Positions 1 through 11,636 of a DNA stretch of 64,000 bases are shown piece after piece; the first letter of the stretch is position 1; the number at the start of each line of letters is the position of its first letter. The stretch covers positions 1 through 64,000 of the forward strand of contig NZ_KE384566.1 of assembly GCF_000426765.1 (NCBI RefSeq), given 5' to 3'. Made by a program: the position numbers and the translations under genes. This DNA comes from Vibrio litoralis DSM 17657. Lineage in GTDB: Bacteria > Pseudomonadota > Gammaproteobacteria > Enterobacterales > Vibrionaceae. A model generated the notes under the pieces. It ran no database searches. It was not told the DNA's origin and saw only the letters and a program-made list of their open reading frames with translations.

Positions 1-68
1 AGGTTGGGTGTGTAAGCGCTGCGAGGCGTTGAGCTAACCAATACTAATTGCCCGTGAGGCTTAACCAT
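1..68 (+). rRNA. rrl: 23S ribosomal RNA, 3' end only
   Basis: The window opens inside the last part of a 23S rRNA gene. The sequence up to about position 68 reads like the conserved 3' terminus of gammaproteobacterial 23S, ending in GTGAGGCTTAACC. The 5S and two tRNA genes follow in the usual order of a Vibrio rRNA operon. The exact 3' end is estimated by similarity to the E. coli end. Confidence 0.93.
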
Positions 69-196
69 ACAACACCTAAAGGGTTTTGGTTGGACTGAAT
101 AGAAAAGAATACAGATTGATACTTGAATGAGTGTGAGAACGAACAGCTTTCCGAATTAAGTTAAAGCATCATAAATGATGTTTTAACAAAAGAATT

Positions 197-316
197 TGCT
201 TGGCGACCATAGCGCTTTGGACCCACCTGATTCCATGCCGAACTCAGAAGTGAAACGAAGTAGCGCCGATGGTAGTGTGGGGTTTCCCCATGTGAGAGTA
301 GGACATCGCCAGGCTT
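197..316 (+). rRNA. rrf: 5S ribosomal RNA
   Basis: About 120 bases beginning TGCTTGGCGACCATAGCG and ending CATCGCCAGGC, with the conserved internal GCCGAACTCAGAAGTGAAAC block. The termini pair with each other (TGCTTGGCG with CGCCAGGC), as expected for helix I. It lies about 130 bp after the 23S end. This is the last rRNA of the operon. Confidence 0.96.
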
Positions 317-343
317 TAAATTGAAATACTGAATAGACACTGC

Positions 344-420
344 GGAGTGGTAGTTCAGTTGGTTAGAATACCGGCCTGTCACGCCGGGGGTCGCGGGTTC
401 GAGTCCCGTCCACTCCGCCA
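344..420 (+). tRNA. tRNA-Asp (GTC)
   Basis: A 77-nt cloverleaf with acceptor GGAGTGG pairing with CCACTCC, discriminator G, encoded CCA, T-loop GGTTCGAGTCC and anticodon GTC. It is nearly identical to E. coli tRNA-Asp. It sits 27 bp after the 5S gene and is probably processed from the rRNA operon transcript. Confidence 0.97.
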
Positions 421-490
421 CTTTTTCTTCTATTTTAGAAAAATATAATTTACTTTATTGGGCAATATAAAGTAATATAAACAAAGTTTT

Positions 491-567
<77 letters not shown>

Positions 568-572
568 TATTG

Positions 573-603
573 AAGGCCTTAGCAGAAATGCTAGGGCCTT
601 TTT
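573..603 (+). terminator. rho-independent terminator of the rRNA/tRNA operon
   Basis: Stem AAGGCC-TAGCA with loop GAAA and return arm TGCTA-GGGCCTT, followed by a T run. It starts six bases after the CCA end of tRNA-Trp. A near-identical hairpin is repeated at about 699-730. Confidence 0.85.
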
Positions 604-621
604 ACGTTGAGTGGATCTGAT

Positions 622-693
622 GCAACAAAGCAACGGATTCCCCTAATACCAAAATAGCGTGTGTTGGGAGTTCGAATATCTCTACCCCTGCCA
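622..693 (+). pseudogene. decayed tRNA-Trp copy
   Basis: The 3' half (661-693) copies tRNA-Trp almost base for base, including GTGTTGGGAGTTCGAAT and CCCCTGCCA. The anticodon arm is broken and the 5' acceptor and D arm are lost or scrambled. It is followed, like the intact gene, by the same terminator hairpin. This looks like a tandem duplication of the tRNA-terminator unit that has decayed. Confidence 0.75.
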
Positions 694-698
694 TATTG

Positions 699-730
699 AA
701 GGCCTTAGCAGAAATGCTGAGGCCTTTTTT
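699..730 (+). terminator. second copy of the tRNA-Trp terminator
   Basis: Stem AAGGCCTTAGCA, loop GAAA, return arm TGCTGAGGCCTT plus a T run. It is a duplicate of the hairpin at 573-603. A third partial repeat of the flanking sequence (GGATCTTATGTAACAAAGCAG and onward, about 740-785) follows. Confidence 0.7.
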
Positions 731-877
731 AAGCTTAGTGGATCTTATGTAACAAAGCAGCGGATTCCCTTAATAGCAAAATAATATGACTTTTATTCAT
801 ATTTTCTTTGCATATTCTCAATTAAAGCAAAGCGAGATAATGTGGTAGAGTTGCGGAAAATATTTGAGGAGAAAGAT

Positions 878-1600
878 ATGAATTCGACTATTGAAACTAT
901 GCTAAACCATCGCTCAATTCGTAAGTTTACCGAACAACCGATCGCTTCTGAGCAATTAGAGTCTATCTTGTCTGCGGGAATCTCAGCATCATCATCTAGC
1001 TTTCTTCAAACGACCTCGATCATTCGTGTTACCGATCCTGCTAAACGTGTTGCATTAGCTGAGTTTGCCGGCGGGCAAAAATATGTTGAAACGGCAGCTG
1101 AGTTTTTAGTGTTTTGTATCGATTATCAACGCCACTTTCAATTATCACCCGAAGTAAAACCAGAGTTCACTGAACTGACATTAATTGGTGCGATTGATGC
1201 CGGCATTATGGCGCAAAACACACTACTTGCTGCAGAGTCTCTAGGCTTAGGTGGTGTTTATATTGGTGGGTTACGTAATGCACCTAAAGAAGTTGATGAA
1301 TTGTTGGGGCTTCCGAAATATTGTGCAGTGATGTTTGGTATGTGTTTAGGTCACCCAGATCAAGAGCCACATATTAAGCCTCGTTTGCCAAAGAAGGTCA
1401 TGGTGCATCAAGATGAATACCAACCGCTCTCAGAGCAAGCAATCGCGGAATACGATGCTGAGACTAGCCATTATTATCAGACGCGCGGTAGTAATCAAAA
1501 ATCAGGATCGTGGTCGGATCATATTAGTAGTCGACTAAGCCAAGAATCACGTCCATTTATCCGTGATTACTTAAATTCCAAAGGGCTAGCGACAAAGTAA
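878..1600 (+). CDS. nfsA: NfsA, oxygen-insensitive NADPH nitroreductase
   Basis: A flavin reductase of the nitroreductase family that uses FMN and NADPH to reduce nitroaromatics and quinones in the cytoplasm. It shows the NfsA-type N-terminal HRSIRKFT, the SSSSFLQ segment, GLGGVYIGGLRN and the C-terminal WSDHI...ESRPFI block. I start it at 878, 12 codons inside the longest frame: GAGGAG lies 7 bp upstream, and this gives 240 residues, the same as E. coli NfsA. It is monocistronic, between the rRNA operon and a strong terminator. Function is assigned from family similarity. Confidence 0.92.
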   Translation: MNSTIETMLNHRSIRKFTEQPIASEQLESILSAGISASSSSFLQTTSIIRVTDPAKRVALAEFAGGQKYVETAAEFLVFCIDYQRHFQLSPEVKPEFTELTLIGAIDAGIMAQNTLLAAESLGLGGVYIGGLRNAPKEVDELLGLPKYCAVMFGMCLGHPDQEPHIKPRLPKKVMVHQDEYQPLSEQAIAEYDAETSHYYQTRGSNQKSGSWSDHISSRLSQESRPFIRDYLNSKGLATK

Positions 1601-1625
1601 TTCTTCTTTGAAATGAGCATAAAAA

Positions 1626-1663
1626 ATGGCCTGTTGCATGATAAGTGCAACAGGCCATATTGT
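1626..1663 (+). terminator. strong hairpin terminator after nfsA
   Basis: A perfect 13-bp stem (ATGGCCTGTTGCA / TGCAACAGGCCAT) with a 7-base loop. A-rich and T-rich flanks let it work for nfsA and for the convergent yfhL operon. Confidence 0.85.
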
Positions 1664-1706
1664 TTATTCAGCTTTTATAGAATTTCAATAAGCTATTAAT
1701 AGATGA

Positions 1707-3366
<1,660 letters not shown>

Positions 3367-3487
3367 AATGTATTTCTCTAGGTCTGATTTCAGGTCAGAT
3401 TCATACCACCAAGCAGTATAAATTAGGGGAGCGAATTTTACGCCAAGTTAAGAAGAAAAGCGAGAAAAGCACAAGGGAAGTAGGGAA

Positions 3488-3526
3488 TAAAAAAACAGCA
3501 GGGCTTTGCTGTGTAACAAAGCCCTG
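3488..3526 (-). terminator. rho-independent terminator of rdgC
   Basis: On the minus strand, a 10-bp stem CAGGGCTTTG / CAAAGCCCTG is followed by CTGTTTTTTT. It lies about 20 bp past the rdgC stop codon. Confidence 0.85.
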
Positions 3527-3548
3527 GATAATGGTTAGGATTTAACGA

Positions 3549-4460
3549 TTAATCGTTTTTCGGTAATCCGCCTAGTGCATCAAACAGTTGTGGGAAAAAT
3601 GACTCAAACTCACCACACATTAGAGCAAAATCTGCATCAAAACGTTGTGCTTGGTCTTCACGAGGAATATCTTCATTGGTGTCTTTTAATTCATCACTGA
3701 ATTTTAAACGTTTGATGCTGGCATCGGCAGCCAGTACGAATTCAATACGTTCTTGCCAATCAAGTGCCAGTTTTGTCACCACTTTATCGGCAGCAATATG
3801 GTTTTGAATTTCTTCTGCGCTCAGCTCTTGTTTCTTACAGCGAATGATCCCGCCTTCTTCTTGCAGAGAATGGAACTCCGCTTCATCTAATAGTTGCAGA
3901 CCTTGTGGTAGGTCGCCAGTTTTTACCCATTCGGTTAAGCTGGTTTCAATGGCAACTTCAGGAATCGCAGGCACAACAGGAAGACTGCCTAAAGTTTTGC
4001 GTAGTAGAGCGAGTGCATCTTCTGCTTTTTTACTGCTGCTTGAGTCCACCACAATAAAGCCAAGTGTTGGCATGATTAAAATAGATGTGAAGTTATGACG
4101 GCTAAACGCACGTGGTAACAAGTCGATTAAGATTTCATCTTTAAGATCATCTTTTTCTTTTTTCTTAAGAGGTCGACCTTCTTGTTGTTCAAGTAGATCA
4201 ATTTTATCTTGCAGAGAGTCTTTGATAACGGAGGCAGGAAGTAGCTTCTCTTCTTTTTTCGCCTTAACCAGAATATGTTCGCCAGCGATGTGAGTTAATA
4301 CATCTGAGTGTTTATTCAGTACACTCGTCCAGCCAAATTTTTGTTTATCTTGGCTGCCACAAGGTGTGAATTTAAATTCAGCCAGTTGAGATTCGAGTTT
4401 ATCAACATCAAAGTTAATTTCACGATTGAAACGATACACTAAACAATTCTTAAACCACAT
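3549..4460 (-). CDS. rdgC: RdgC, nucleoid-associated recombination protein
   Basis: A ring-forming DNA-binding protein that limits RecA activity. It starts [15 protein letters not shown] and contains FTPCGSQD, both typical of RdgC. The start at 4460 gives 303 residues, the E. coli length; the first in-frame ATG (4469) would place the GAGAG ribosome site inside the gene. It is monocistronic with its own terminator, and divergent from phoB over a 257-bp spacer. Confidence 0.95.
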   Translation of the reverse strand: MWFKNCLVYRFNREINFDVDKLESQLAEFKFTPCGSQDKQKFGWTSVLNKHSDVLTHIAGEHILVKAKKEEKLLPASVIKDSLQDKIDLLEQQEGRPLKKKEKDDLKDEILIDLLPRAFSRHNFTSILIMPTLGFIVVDSSSSKKAEDALALLRKTLGSLPVVPAIPEVAIETSLTEWVKTGDLPQGLQLLDEAEFHSLQEEGGIIRCKKQELSAEEIQNHIAADKVVTKLALDWQERIEFVLAADASIKRLKFSDELKDTNEDIPREDQAQRFDADFALMCGEFESFFPQLFDALGGLPKND

Positions 4461-4632
4461 AACTCTCATACTCAGTCTGGAAATTTGACGCCTATCATAG
4501 AAGATTTATTGGCTGAGTCAAAGTTGTGGAGTGTATTCAGGCAAACTCTTGACTCAAGGAGCGGTTGGCTATGACAAAATAACCATGGTTGGTTGACAGT
4601 TATATGAAAATTACTTTGCAGAAGTCACAAAA

Positions 4633-4650
4633 CTGTCATACTTAAGACAC
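4633..4650 (+). promoter_or_regulatory. candidate Pho box upstream of phoB
   Basis: The sequence CTGTCATACTTAAGACAC, 68 bp before the phoB start, has a perfect first half-site (CTGTCATA) and a weaker second half. The Pho box consensus is two CTGTCAT direct repeats 11 bp apart. phoB is autoregulated in related bacteria, so the position fits. The poor second half keeps this tentative. Confidence 0.45.
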
Positions 4651-4717
4651 ATAATATGTATCAGATTATTATTAGCTAATTTAAATTAAAGAAGCAGACG
4701 CGAAAGGATTTTTTGGC

Positions 4718-5407
4718 ATGTCGAGAAGAATTTTGGTTGTGGAAGATGAAGCTCCTATCAGGGAAATGCTGTGCTTTGTTTTAGAGCAAAAAGGTTACCA
4801 ACCGGTTGAAGCTGAAGATTACGATACCGCCATCAATAAATTGTGCGAACCCTATCCGGATTTGATTTTATTAGATTGGATGTTACCAGGTGGTTCTGGC
4901 ATTAATTTTATTAAACACCTTAAGCGTGAAGAGTTAACCCGAAATATTCCTGTCGTGATGCTTACTGCTCGTGGTGAAGAAGAAGATAAAGTTCGCGGTT
5001 TAGAAGTGGGTGCCGATGATTACATTACCAAACCTTTTTCACCTAAAGAATTAGTTGCTCGTTTAAAAGCGGTTATTCGTCGAGTTACACCTACAGCAGT
5101 CGAAGATGTTATTGATGTGCAAGGATTAAAGCTCGATCCTGTGTCTCACCGTGTAACAGCGAATGATGCTCCTCTAGACATGGGCCCGACAGAATTTAAG
5201 ATGCTGCACTTTTTTATGACTCATCAAGAGCGCGTATATAGCCGTGAGCAGTTATTGAATAACGTTTGGGGCACCAATGTTTATGTAGAAGATCGTACTG
5301 TTGACGTGCATATTCGTCGCTTAAGAAAAGCATTAGAGCAAGAAGGGCACGACAAACTTGTGCAAACCGTACGTGGTGCAGGCTACCGTTTCTCAACTCG
5401 AGCTTAA
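4718..5407 (+). CDS. phoB: PhoB, phosphate regulon response regulator
   Basis: An OmpR-type response regulator of 229 residues. The receiver domain has the acidic pair VEDEAP near residues 9-10, phosphoacceptor D53 in [11 protein letters not shown], and the conserved K in the TKPF segment. The C-terminal winged helix (about 130-228) ends in [12 protein letters not shown]. It is transcribed with phoR (35 bp downstream) and pstS. When phosphorylated by PhoR at low phosphate, it activates pst, phoB and other Pho genes. Confidence 0.97.
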   Translation: MSRRILVVEDEAPIREMLCFVLEQKGYQPVEAEDYDTAINKLCEPYPDLILLDWMLPGGSGINFIKHLKREELTRNIPVVMLTARGEEEDKVRGLEVGADDYITKPFSPKELVARLKAVIRRVTPTAVEDVIDVQGLKLDPVSHRVTANDAPLDMGPTEFKMLHFFMTHQERVYSREQLLNNVWGTNVYVEDRTVDVHIRRLRKALEQEGHDKLVQTVRGAGYRFSTRA

Positions 5408-5442
5408 TTGTATTTTATCCGAATAACGGAGTATTGAACTGA

Positions 5443-6750
5443 ATGGTTGAAAGGTTAACCTGGAAAAAGCTAGCTTGGTCGCTGGCTTTTTTTTACCTAC
5501 CTTGGCTAATTATTGGCTGGTTTTTTGGCTATATGGGCTGGCTCTTATTTGCCGCTACCGTATTGCAGCTATTGTGGCAATTGCATAATCAAGTTCGTTT
5601 ATCTGAATGGTTGTGGGATGAAAAACGTTTGAGCCCACCTTCTGGAACTGGTCACTGGGAACCGGTTTTTAATGGTATTTATCGCCTACAACAAAAACAA
5701 CGCCGTCGTAGAAAAGAACTGGCGAATTTAATTCGTCGTTTTAGAAATGGGGCAGAATCCTTGCCTGATGCCGTAGTAGTATTTCGTAGTGAAGGCAATA
5801 TTGTCTGGTGCAATAAGCTCGCTCAATCGCTGCTTGGTTTTCGCTGGCCAGATGATTCGGGACAACCGATCGCGAACTTAATCCGTACACCTGATTTTAT
5901 CAAATACCTTTCTAAGCAAGATTTTTCTGAGCCGCTTGAAATGCTGTCGCCTCTTACGCCAGAACGCATTCTAGAATTGCGTATTGTGCCTTATACCGAT
6001 GGTGAACATCTGATGGTAGTGCGTGATGTGACGCAATTAAAACAATTGGAAGGAATGCGTCGTAATTTCTTTGCTAATGTTTCCCATGAATTAAGAACGC
6101 CGATGACGGTATTGCAAGGTTATCTTGAGATGACCGAAGATCCTGAAATCTTGGCGGGACCAATGTGGTCGAAAGCACATGGGGTAATGACTGAACAATT
6201 GTCACGTATGAATGCCTTGGTTGAACAGCTGTTAACGTTATCTAAAATTGAAGCCTCGCCAATTCATGAGCTTGATGAGATTGTGAATGTTCCTGCCATG
6301 TTAGAGATTTTAGAAAAAGAAGCTATCGCATTAAGTGGTGATAATCAGCATAAAATCGTGTTTGATATCGATAAACGGATGGCAGTATATGGCGATGAAG
6401 AGCAGTTGCGTAGTGCGATTTCTAATCTAGTGTATAACGCGGTGAAATACACACCACCGGGCGCAGATGTCCATGTGAAATGGTATCAAACGGCTGATGG
6501 CGCACGTTTATCGGTTGAAGATTCAGGTGAGGGTATAGAGCCACAACACATTAACCGTTTAACTGAACGATTCTACCGAGTAGATAAAGCTCGATCCCGT
6601 GAAACTGGTGGTAGTGGACTTGGTTTGGCGATTGCTAAGCATGCATTAAGCCACCATGAGTCTTATTTAGAAATTTCTAGTGAAGTTGGGAAAGGGAGTT
6701 GCTTTTCCTTTGTATTGCCTAAGAAACTGGTTGCTCGCTCAACTTCATAA
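5443..6750 (+). CDS. phoR: PhoR, phosphate regulon sensor histidine kinase
   Basis: A membrane histidine kinase of 435 residues. A hydrophobic hairpin at about residues 12-47 anchors it without a sizeable periplasmic domain. A basic linker, a PAS domain (about 100-190), the HisKA motif [12 protein letters not shown] with phospho-His at 215, and the ATPase boxes [19 protein letters not shown] and [12 protein letters not shown] follow in order. The missing periplasmic sensor fits the known model in which PhoR senses phosphate through PhoU and the Pst transporter, both encoded nearby. Confidence 0.96.
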   Translation: MVERLTWKKLAWSLAFFYLPWLIIGWFFGYMGWLLFAATVLQLLWQLHNQVRLSEWLWDEKRLSPPSGTGHWEPVFNGIYRLQQKQRRRRKELANLIRRFRNGAESLPDAVVVFRSEGNIVWCNKLAQSLLGFRWPDDSGQPIANLIRTPDFIKYLSKQDFSEPLEMLSPLTPERILELRIVPYTDGEHLMVVRDVTQLKQLEGMRRNFFANVSHELRTPMTVLQGYLEMTEDPEILAGPMWSKAHGVMTEQLSRMNALVEQLLTLSKIEASPIHELDEIVNVPAMLEILEKEAIALSGDNQHKIVFDIDKRMAVYGDEEQLRSAISNLVYNAVKYTPPGADVHVKWYQTADGARLSVEDSGEGIEPQHINRLTERFYRVDKARSRETGGSGLGLAIAKHALSHHESYLEISSEVGKGSCFSFVLPKKLVARSTS

Positions 6751-6766
6751 CGTGTAAAGGGAAACT

Positions 6767-7729
6767 ATGCGCAAAGCGGTACTTGCTTGTTTGATGATGA
6801 TTCTTTCGCTGCCTTGTTTAGCCAAAGAAAGTGTTACTGATGAGCTTCAGGCATATCACAAGGTATCGGGAATGTCGGGCACCATTTCTTCGGTTGGCTC
6901 AGATACACTGGCGACCTTGATGTCCTTGTGGGCGCAAGACTTTCAGCGTATTTACCCTAACATTAATATGCAGCTTCAAGCTTCGGGATCCTCGACAGCG
7001 CCTACTGCGTTGACCGAGGGGACCTCCCAACTAGGCCCAATGAGTCGTCCAATGAAAGCTAAAGAATTAGAAGCTTTTGAACGACAATATGGCTACCCAC
7101 CTGTGCAATTAAAGGTCGCAATTGATGCGATTGGTATTTTTGTCCATAAAGATAACCCGATTAAGGGGCTTAACTTTAAACAAGTAGACGCGATTTTTTC
7201 ATCAACTTTAAAATGTGGCGCAACTGTATCGTTATCTAAGTGGCAGCAACTAGGTATCGAAACGGATTGGGCGAAACTAGGCTTCCAACTCTTTGGTCGT
7301 AATTCTGTTTCCGGTACGTATGGCTACTTCAAGCAACATGCACTGTGCAAAGGCGATTTTAAACGCCAAGTTAATGAGCAACCGGGCTCAGCATCGGTGG
7401 TACAATCGGTCGCTTCTTCAATCAACAGTATTGGTTATTCCGGTGTCGGTTATCAGGTATCGAAAGCCAGATTGATTCCTATCGCGCAGCAAGGACAAGA
7501 TTATATCTCGCCCACTCGAGCGAATATTTTAGAGGGAAGCTACCCGCTAGCGCGCTATTTATATGTCTATGTAAATAAGAATCCATTAAAGCCATTACCT
7601 CGGCCACAAGCTGAATTCTTGAAATTTATTTACTCTAAGCAAGGACAGCTAGGGGTAGAAAAAGATGGTTATGTCCCACTGTCTCGTGAGCTAGCGAATA
7701 CCCAGTTACAGAAGGTAGGGTTGTTTTAA
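6767..7729 (+). CDS. pstS: PstS-family periplasmic phosphate-binding protein
   Basis: Substrate-binding protein of 320 residues. A signal peptide (MRKAVLACLMMILSLPCLA) is followed by a PstS-like domain with GSDTLATLM, the phosphate-contacting ASGSSTAPTAL segment, GRNSVSGTYGYF and SINSIGYSGVGY. It follows phoR by 16 bp, so phoB, phoR and pstS probably form one transcript. It likely feeds the PstCAB transporter encoded 4 kb away. Many vibrios carry further PstS homologues elsewhere, so it may not be the only binding protein. Confidence 0.88.
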   Translation: MRKAVLACLMMILSLPCLAKESVTDELQAYHKVSGMSGTISSVGSDTLATLMSLWAQDFQRIYPNINMQLQASGSSTAPTALTEGTSQLGPMSRPMKAKELEAFERQYGYPPVQLKVAIDAIGIFVHKDNPIKGLNFKQVDAIFSSTLKCGATVSLSKWQQLGIETDWAKLGFQLFGRNSVSGTYGYFKQHALCKGDFKRQVNEQPGSASVVQSVASSINSIGYSGVGYQVSKARLIPIAQQGQDYISPTRANILEGSYPLARYLYVYVNKNPLKPLPRPQAEFLKFIYSKQGQLGVEKDGYVPLSRELANTQLQKVGLF

Positions 7730-7743
7730 TAATCAGATAAACA

Positions 7744-7767
7744 AAAACAGCCTCGAAAGGCTGTTGG
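7744..7767 (-). terminator. terminator between pstS and ppx
   Basis: Stem AACAGCCT / AGGCTGTT with a 4-base loop. On the minus strand it is followed by TTTTTGTTT, so it mainly ends the ppk-ppx transcript. It may also act on pstS. Confidence 0.7.
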
Positions 7768-7792
7768 CTAAAAGAAAACGGCAACACAACTC

Positions 7793-9334
7793 TTAAAAGC
7801 TCAGGTTCCAGCCAGCGCTTTTCCAGTATTGCTGCTCGGTTTGTAAATCGGCATGCAGTAGCCGATTATTGTCTAACCAGTTTTCATCATCACAACCAAC
7901 TTTCCATTGCTGGTTACTGTCATCTTCACTTTGACAATCGCCTAGCGTTTCAACTGAAAGGGTTAATTTAGGCAGCTCACTTTCTTCTTTTCTTTGCCCG
8001 TTTAGTACGATAGCGAGACGTAATATCGCAATTAAAGGCAGTATTTGTTTTTTCTTATAAATGGTTAACTCAGGCATTTCTTGCAGTTTAAGGGCTTTAC
8101 GCTGAAAGCGAACTAATGCAGCAAGAACTTGTTGTTGTTCTTGGTTAAATCCCGGCATGTTGGTGTGTTGAAGGATATAAGCAGAGTGGCGGTGAAAGCC
8201 TTTATAGCTAATACTAAGCCCTACTTCATGTAGTAAGGCTCCCCAGGATAATAAGCTGCAAAGTCCGCTTTTAGGTTTTATATCGAGTTCTGAACCTACT
8301 TGTTTTAAAAAGCGCTCTGCTTGATTGCGTACATTTTTAGCATGACTCACATCAACTTGATGTTTATCGGCAAGGTTCTCTGCGGTTCGCATGCGAATAT
8401 CTGAACGCTGGAATCGTTCTTCCATTTCATACATTAAACCTTCGCGTAATGCTCCATCGGAGAAGTGCATTTGTTTGAGGCTAAACGATTCAAATATAGC
8501 TAATAAAATCGCAACTCCGGCGGCAAACACCGGTTTTCGTTCATCGGTTAACCCTTCGAGTTTAATATCATCAATTTGATCAAGTTTGCAAAGCTCTTCA
8601 GCCAATTGTTGTAAGCGAGCTAAGGTGATAATGCCATCTTCGTGTCCCATGCCAATCAAGACTTCTCGGATCGCTTTAATGGTGCCGGAGGATCCTAATG
8701 CAGCATCCCAACCGAGCTTTTTGTATGGTTTACATAAGGCTTCTAATTTTTGCTCAGCGGCCAAGATGGCTTTAGAAAAGTTCTTTTTTGATAACTTCCC
8801 ATTGTGAAAAAACTTGTTGGTATAACTGACGCAACCTAACTGCTTACTATTAAGTAGTTGAGGTTCAAATCCAGTACCGATGATCATTTCAGTACTGCCA
8901 CCACCGATATCAATAACAAACTTTTTCTCCCACTCAGGTTGAGTATGGGCAACCCCTAAATAAATTAAGCGTGCCTCTTCTTCACCTGCGATCACTTCAA
9001 TTGGAAAGGGTAGTACATGACGAGCACGAGAAAGAAATATATGAGCGTTATTGGCTTGACGAAGCGTGTGAGTGGCAGCGATTCTAACGTTATCAGCATC
9101 AAAATCTTGGATACGCTCAGCAAACATGGCAAGGCAATCTAGGCCGCGCTGCATTGCGGCATTGTCTAGGTTCATATGAGTATCCAAACCGTCTGCTAAT
9201 CGCACACGCTGCTTATGACGACTGACGATTTGTAAATCATGATCTGTGACTTTCGCCACCACCATGTGAAAACTGTTTGAGCCTAAATCGATAGCGGCAA
9301 TGTGTCGAATATTCGGTTCGGTTGCTAGATTCAT
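7793..9334 (-). CDS. ppx: Ppx, exopolyphosphatase
   Basis: A Ppx/GppA-family phosphatase that releases phosphate from the ends of polyphosphate chains. It shows the ASKHA-fold phosphate loops [14 protein letters not shown] near the N-terminus and [12 protein letters not shown] near residue 145, with the catalytic-Glu region [15 protein letters not shown]-terminal HD-like helical domain covers the last 200 residues. I use the ATG at 9334, with AGG 6 bp upstream; this gives 513 residues, as in E. coli, where a GTG two codons earlier would give 515. It follows ppk directly. Confidence 0.95.
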   Translation of the reverse strand: MNLATEPNIRHIAAIDLGSNSFHMVVAKVTDHDLQIVSRHKQRVRLADGLDTHMNLDNAAMQRGLDCLAMFAERIQDFDADNVRIAATHTLRQANNAHIFLSRARHVLPFPIEVIAGEEEARLIYLGVAHTQPEWEKKFVIDIGGGSTEMIIGTGFEPQLLNSKQLGCVSYTNKFFHNGKLSKKNFSKAILAAEQKLEALCKPYKKLGWDAALGSSGTIKAIREVLIGMGHEDGIITLARLQQLAEELCKLDQIDDIKLEGLTDERKPVFAAGVAILLAIFESFSLKQMHFSDGALREGLMYEMEERFQRSDIRMRTAENLADKHQVDVSHAKNVRNQAERFLKQVGSELDIKPKSGLCSLLSWGALLHEVGLSISYKGFHRHSAYILQHTNMPGFNQEQQQVLAALVRFQRKALKLQEMPELTIYKKKQILPLIAILRLAIVLNGQRKEESELPKLTLSVETLGDCQSEDDSNQQWKVGCDDENWLDNNRLLHADLQTEQQYWKSAGWNLSF

Positions 9335-9344
9335 AAACACCTAT

Positions 9345-11420
9345 TTATTCTGTTTTTAAGCGAGCCTTCCTTTCAATTTGCTTCAAATAATCATAAATAG
9401 CAATTTGTGAGCGGACTTTTTTTCGATTACCGCGTGGTACATAGCTGTTGCTCATTTCTTTATCAATTCGTCTGGCTTTGACGGTATCAATAAAATGGAT
9501 GTTGAGAATATCAATGATCCGCTGTTTTAATCTTGGTGAATGGATAGGGGTTGCGACTTCAATTCGATAATCTAAATTACGTGTCATCCAGTCGGCGGAA
9601 GAAATGTAAACTTTAGGATCGCCATCATTCTCAGTGACGACCACTCGAGGGTGTTCTAAAAATCGGTCGACAATACTGATAATTGAAATATTGTCGCTAA
9701 CCCCAGGAATACCTGGTACTAATGAACACATGCCACGAATGATCATGCGGATTTTAACCCCAGCATTGCTCGCGCCGTAGAGTTTATTGACTAGTCCTTT
9801 ATCAACTAAATTATTGACCTTTAAGGTGATACCAGCAGGTCGGCCTTCTTTAGCTATGGCTATCTCACTGTCGATTAGCTTGTAAATTTGTTGACGAGCA
9901 TTACGCGGTGACACCATCAGTTGAGTGAATTTGACTGGGCGATATGGATTTTCGATATAGCCGAAGACACTTCTTACTTCGCTAGTTAATTGTGGATCAG
10001 CGGTTAATAGAGCAAAGTCGGTATAAATTCGAGCTGTTTTTTCGTGGAAGTTTCCGGTGCCTATATGCGCATAACGTTTTAACTCATCGCCTTCTCTGCG
10101 GGTAATAAGCAGCAGTTTTGAGTGTATTTTGAGTCCCGGTGCGCCAAAGATTACATGAACTCCGGCATCGGTGAGTAGCTTAGCCCATTCGATATTAGCT
10201 TCTTCATCAAAGCGCGCTTGCAACTCAACTACCACGGTAACTTTCTTTTTATTGTGTACCGCATCCATTAAGGAGTTCATCAGCTTTGAGTTTTTAGCCA
10301 CTCGATAGATGTTAATTTTTATACTGATCACTTTAGGATCAAAAGAGGCCTGTCGTACTAATTCAGTGATGTGATCAAAGGTATGGTATGGGTAGTACAA
10401 CAAAATATCTTGTGTACTGATCGCCTCAAAGCTATTCGGATAGCCATCAAAATCCGCGCATTTCAACGGAGTGATGGGTTTGTTTTCTAGATAGTTACGG
10501 CCAACATTAGGGAAAGCCGTGAAGTCTTTAAAGTTATGATAGCGACCACCGGGAATTAGGCTGTCATAACTGCTCATATTGAGTTTTTCACATAAATACT
10601 TGAGCAGGTGCTCAGGCATGTCTCTTTGATAAACTAAGCGAACTGGCATCGCTGTTAGTCGTTGATTCACCCCTTCTGACATTTGCTCAAGCAAACTATG
10701 CTCCACTTCATGACGTAAATCGTATTCGGCATCGCGAGTCATCGTCATGGTATAGCAGTTCAGTTCATCATATTCAAAAAATCCTTTGAAGATATCATCG
10801 AGACAGAAACGAATAATATTGTCGAGTAAAATAATAGTCTTACGACCTTTGCCTTTTTGTTCTGGTACCATGATAAAACGAGGGAGGTGATCGGTTGGAA
10901 TGTCGATTAAGGCAAAGTTGAGCTGATCATCTTTTTGCATTTCGACGGTAAGATAAGAATGCTCATCTTTTAGAAAGCCTAATACATCGGTGTCCTTGTT
11001 CATTAGAAATGGCGTGATATGAGGAAGCACTTCACGATGAAAATATTTTTTGATCCACTTTTGCTGATATTCTTGCAGCTGAGACTCGTTAACTAAGAAT
11101 ATACGTCGTCGAGCCATTTCTAAGATCAATTCATTATAAAGCTCATCAAATCTTTGATTGAGCTTTAATACTTTTGATTGCATCTTAGTCAGTAGGTGTT
11201 TAGGGCTATCGTTGCTGCCACTTTCTTGGCTGATTAGAATACGGCGTTTGACATCAGCAAAGCGAACTTTATAAAACTCATCTAAATTACTAGAAAAAAT
11301 CCCTAAAAATCGTACACGTTCGATTAGTGGAACCGTTTTATCGGCCGCTTCCTGTAAGACGCGTTCGTTAAAAGATAACCAACTAAGTTCTTTTTCTATG
11401 TAGAGTTTTTCAGAGCTCAT
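9345..11420 (-). CDS. ppk: Ppk1, polyphosphate kinase
   Basis: It makes polyphosphate reversibly from ATP at the inner membrane. The 691 residues match the family length (E. coli 688). It starts with the N domain [15 protein letters not shown], and carries the phospholipase-D-like HKD segments KIHSKLLLI and [14 protein letters not shown], the latter holding the probable autophosphorylated His. It ends 10 bp before the ppx ATG, so the synthesis and breakdown enzymes share one mRNA. The divergent pstC operon suggests shared phosphate control. Confidence 0.96.
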   Translation of the reverse strand: MSSEKLYIEKELSWLSFNERVLQEAADKTVPLIERVRFLGIFSSNLDEFYKVRFADVKRRILISQESGSNDSPKHLLTKMQSKVLKLNQRFDELYNELILEMARRRIFLVNESQLQEYQQKWIKKYFHREVLPHITPFLMNKDTDVLGFLKDEHSYLTVEMQKDDQLNFALIDIPTDHLPRFIMVPEQKGKGRKTIILLDNIIRFCLDDIFKGFFEYDELNCYTMTMTRDAEYDLRHEVEHSLLEQMSEGVNQRLTAMPVRLVYQRDMPEHLLKYLCEKLNMSSYDSLIPGGRYHNFKDFTAFPNVGRNYLENKPITPLKCADFDGYPNSFEAISTQDILLYYPYHTFDHITELVRQASFDPKVISIKINIYRVAKNSKLMNSLMDAVHNKKKVTVVVELQARFDEEANIEWAKLLTDAGVHVIFGAPGLKIHSKLLLITRREGDELKRYAHIGTGNFHEKTARIYTDFALLTADPQLTSEVRSVFGYIENPYRPVKFTQLMVSPRNARQQIYKLIDSEIAIAKEGRPAGITLKVNNLVDKGLVNKLYGASNAGVKIRMIIRGMCSLVPGIPGVSDNISIISIVDRFLEHPRVVVTENDGDPKVYISSADWMTRNLDYRIEVATPIHSPRLKQRIIDILNIHFIDTVKARRIDKEMSNSYVPRGNRKKVRSQIAIYDYLKQIERKARLKTE

Positions 11421-11584
11421 TTTACCATCCAGCTTGTATTTGTCGCGCAGGGGAGAGAGTGGTGTGCTTTACCTCATGGAGCTATATACGTTAGTAGTTT
11501 TGTATGACACTTTTATTTCAGTACTCCTTATATAAAGATGCAATAGTAGTAAAATCAAACACAAATCAAAGTATAGTAATGAAA

Positions 11585-11602
11585 CTGTCACACAATCGAC
11601 AT
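11585..11602 (+). promoter_or_regulatory. candidate Pho box upstream of pstC
   Basis: The sequence CTGTCACACAATCGACAT lies 52 bp before the pstC start. The first half-site CTGTCA is exact, and the second (CGACAT) resembles CTGTCAT in its last bases. It lies in the divergent ppk/pstC spacer, where PhoB control is expected. PhoB binding is inferred, not shown. Confidence 0.5.
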
Positions 11603-11636
11603 ATTATGGCATCAATCAAAAAAGGTAATGTGGAAC

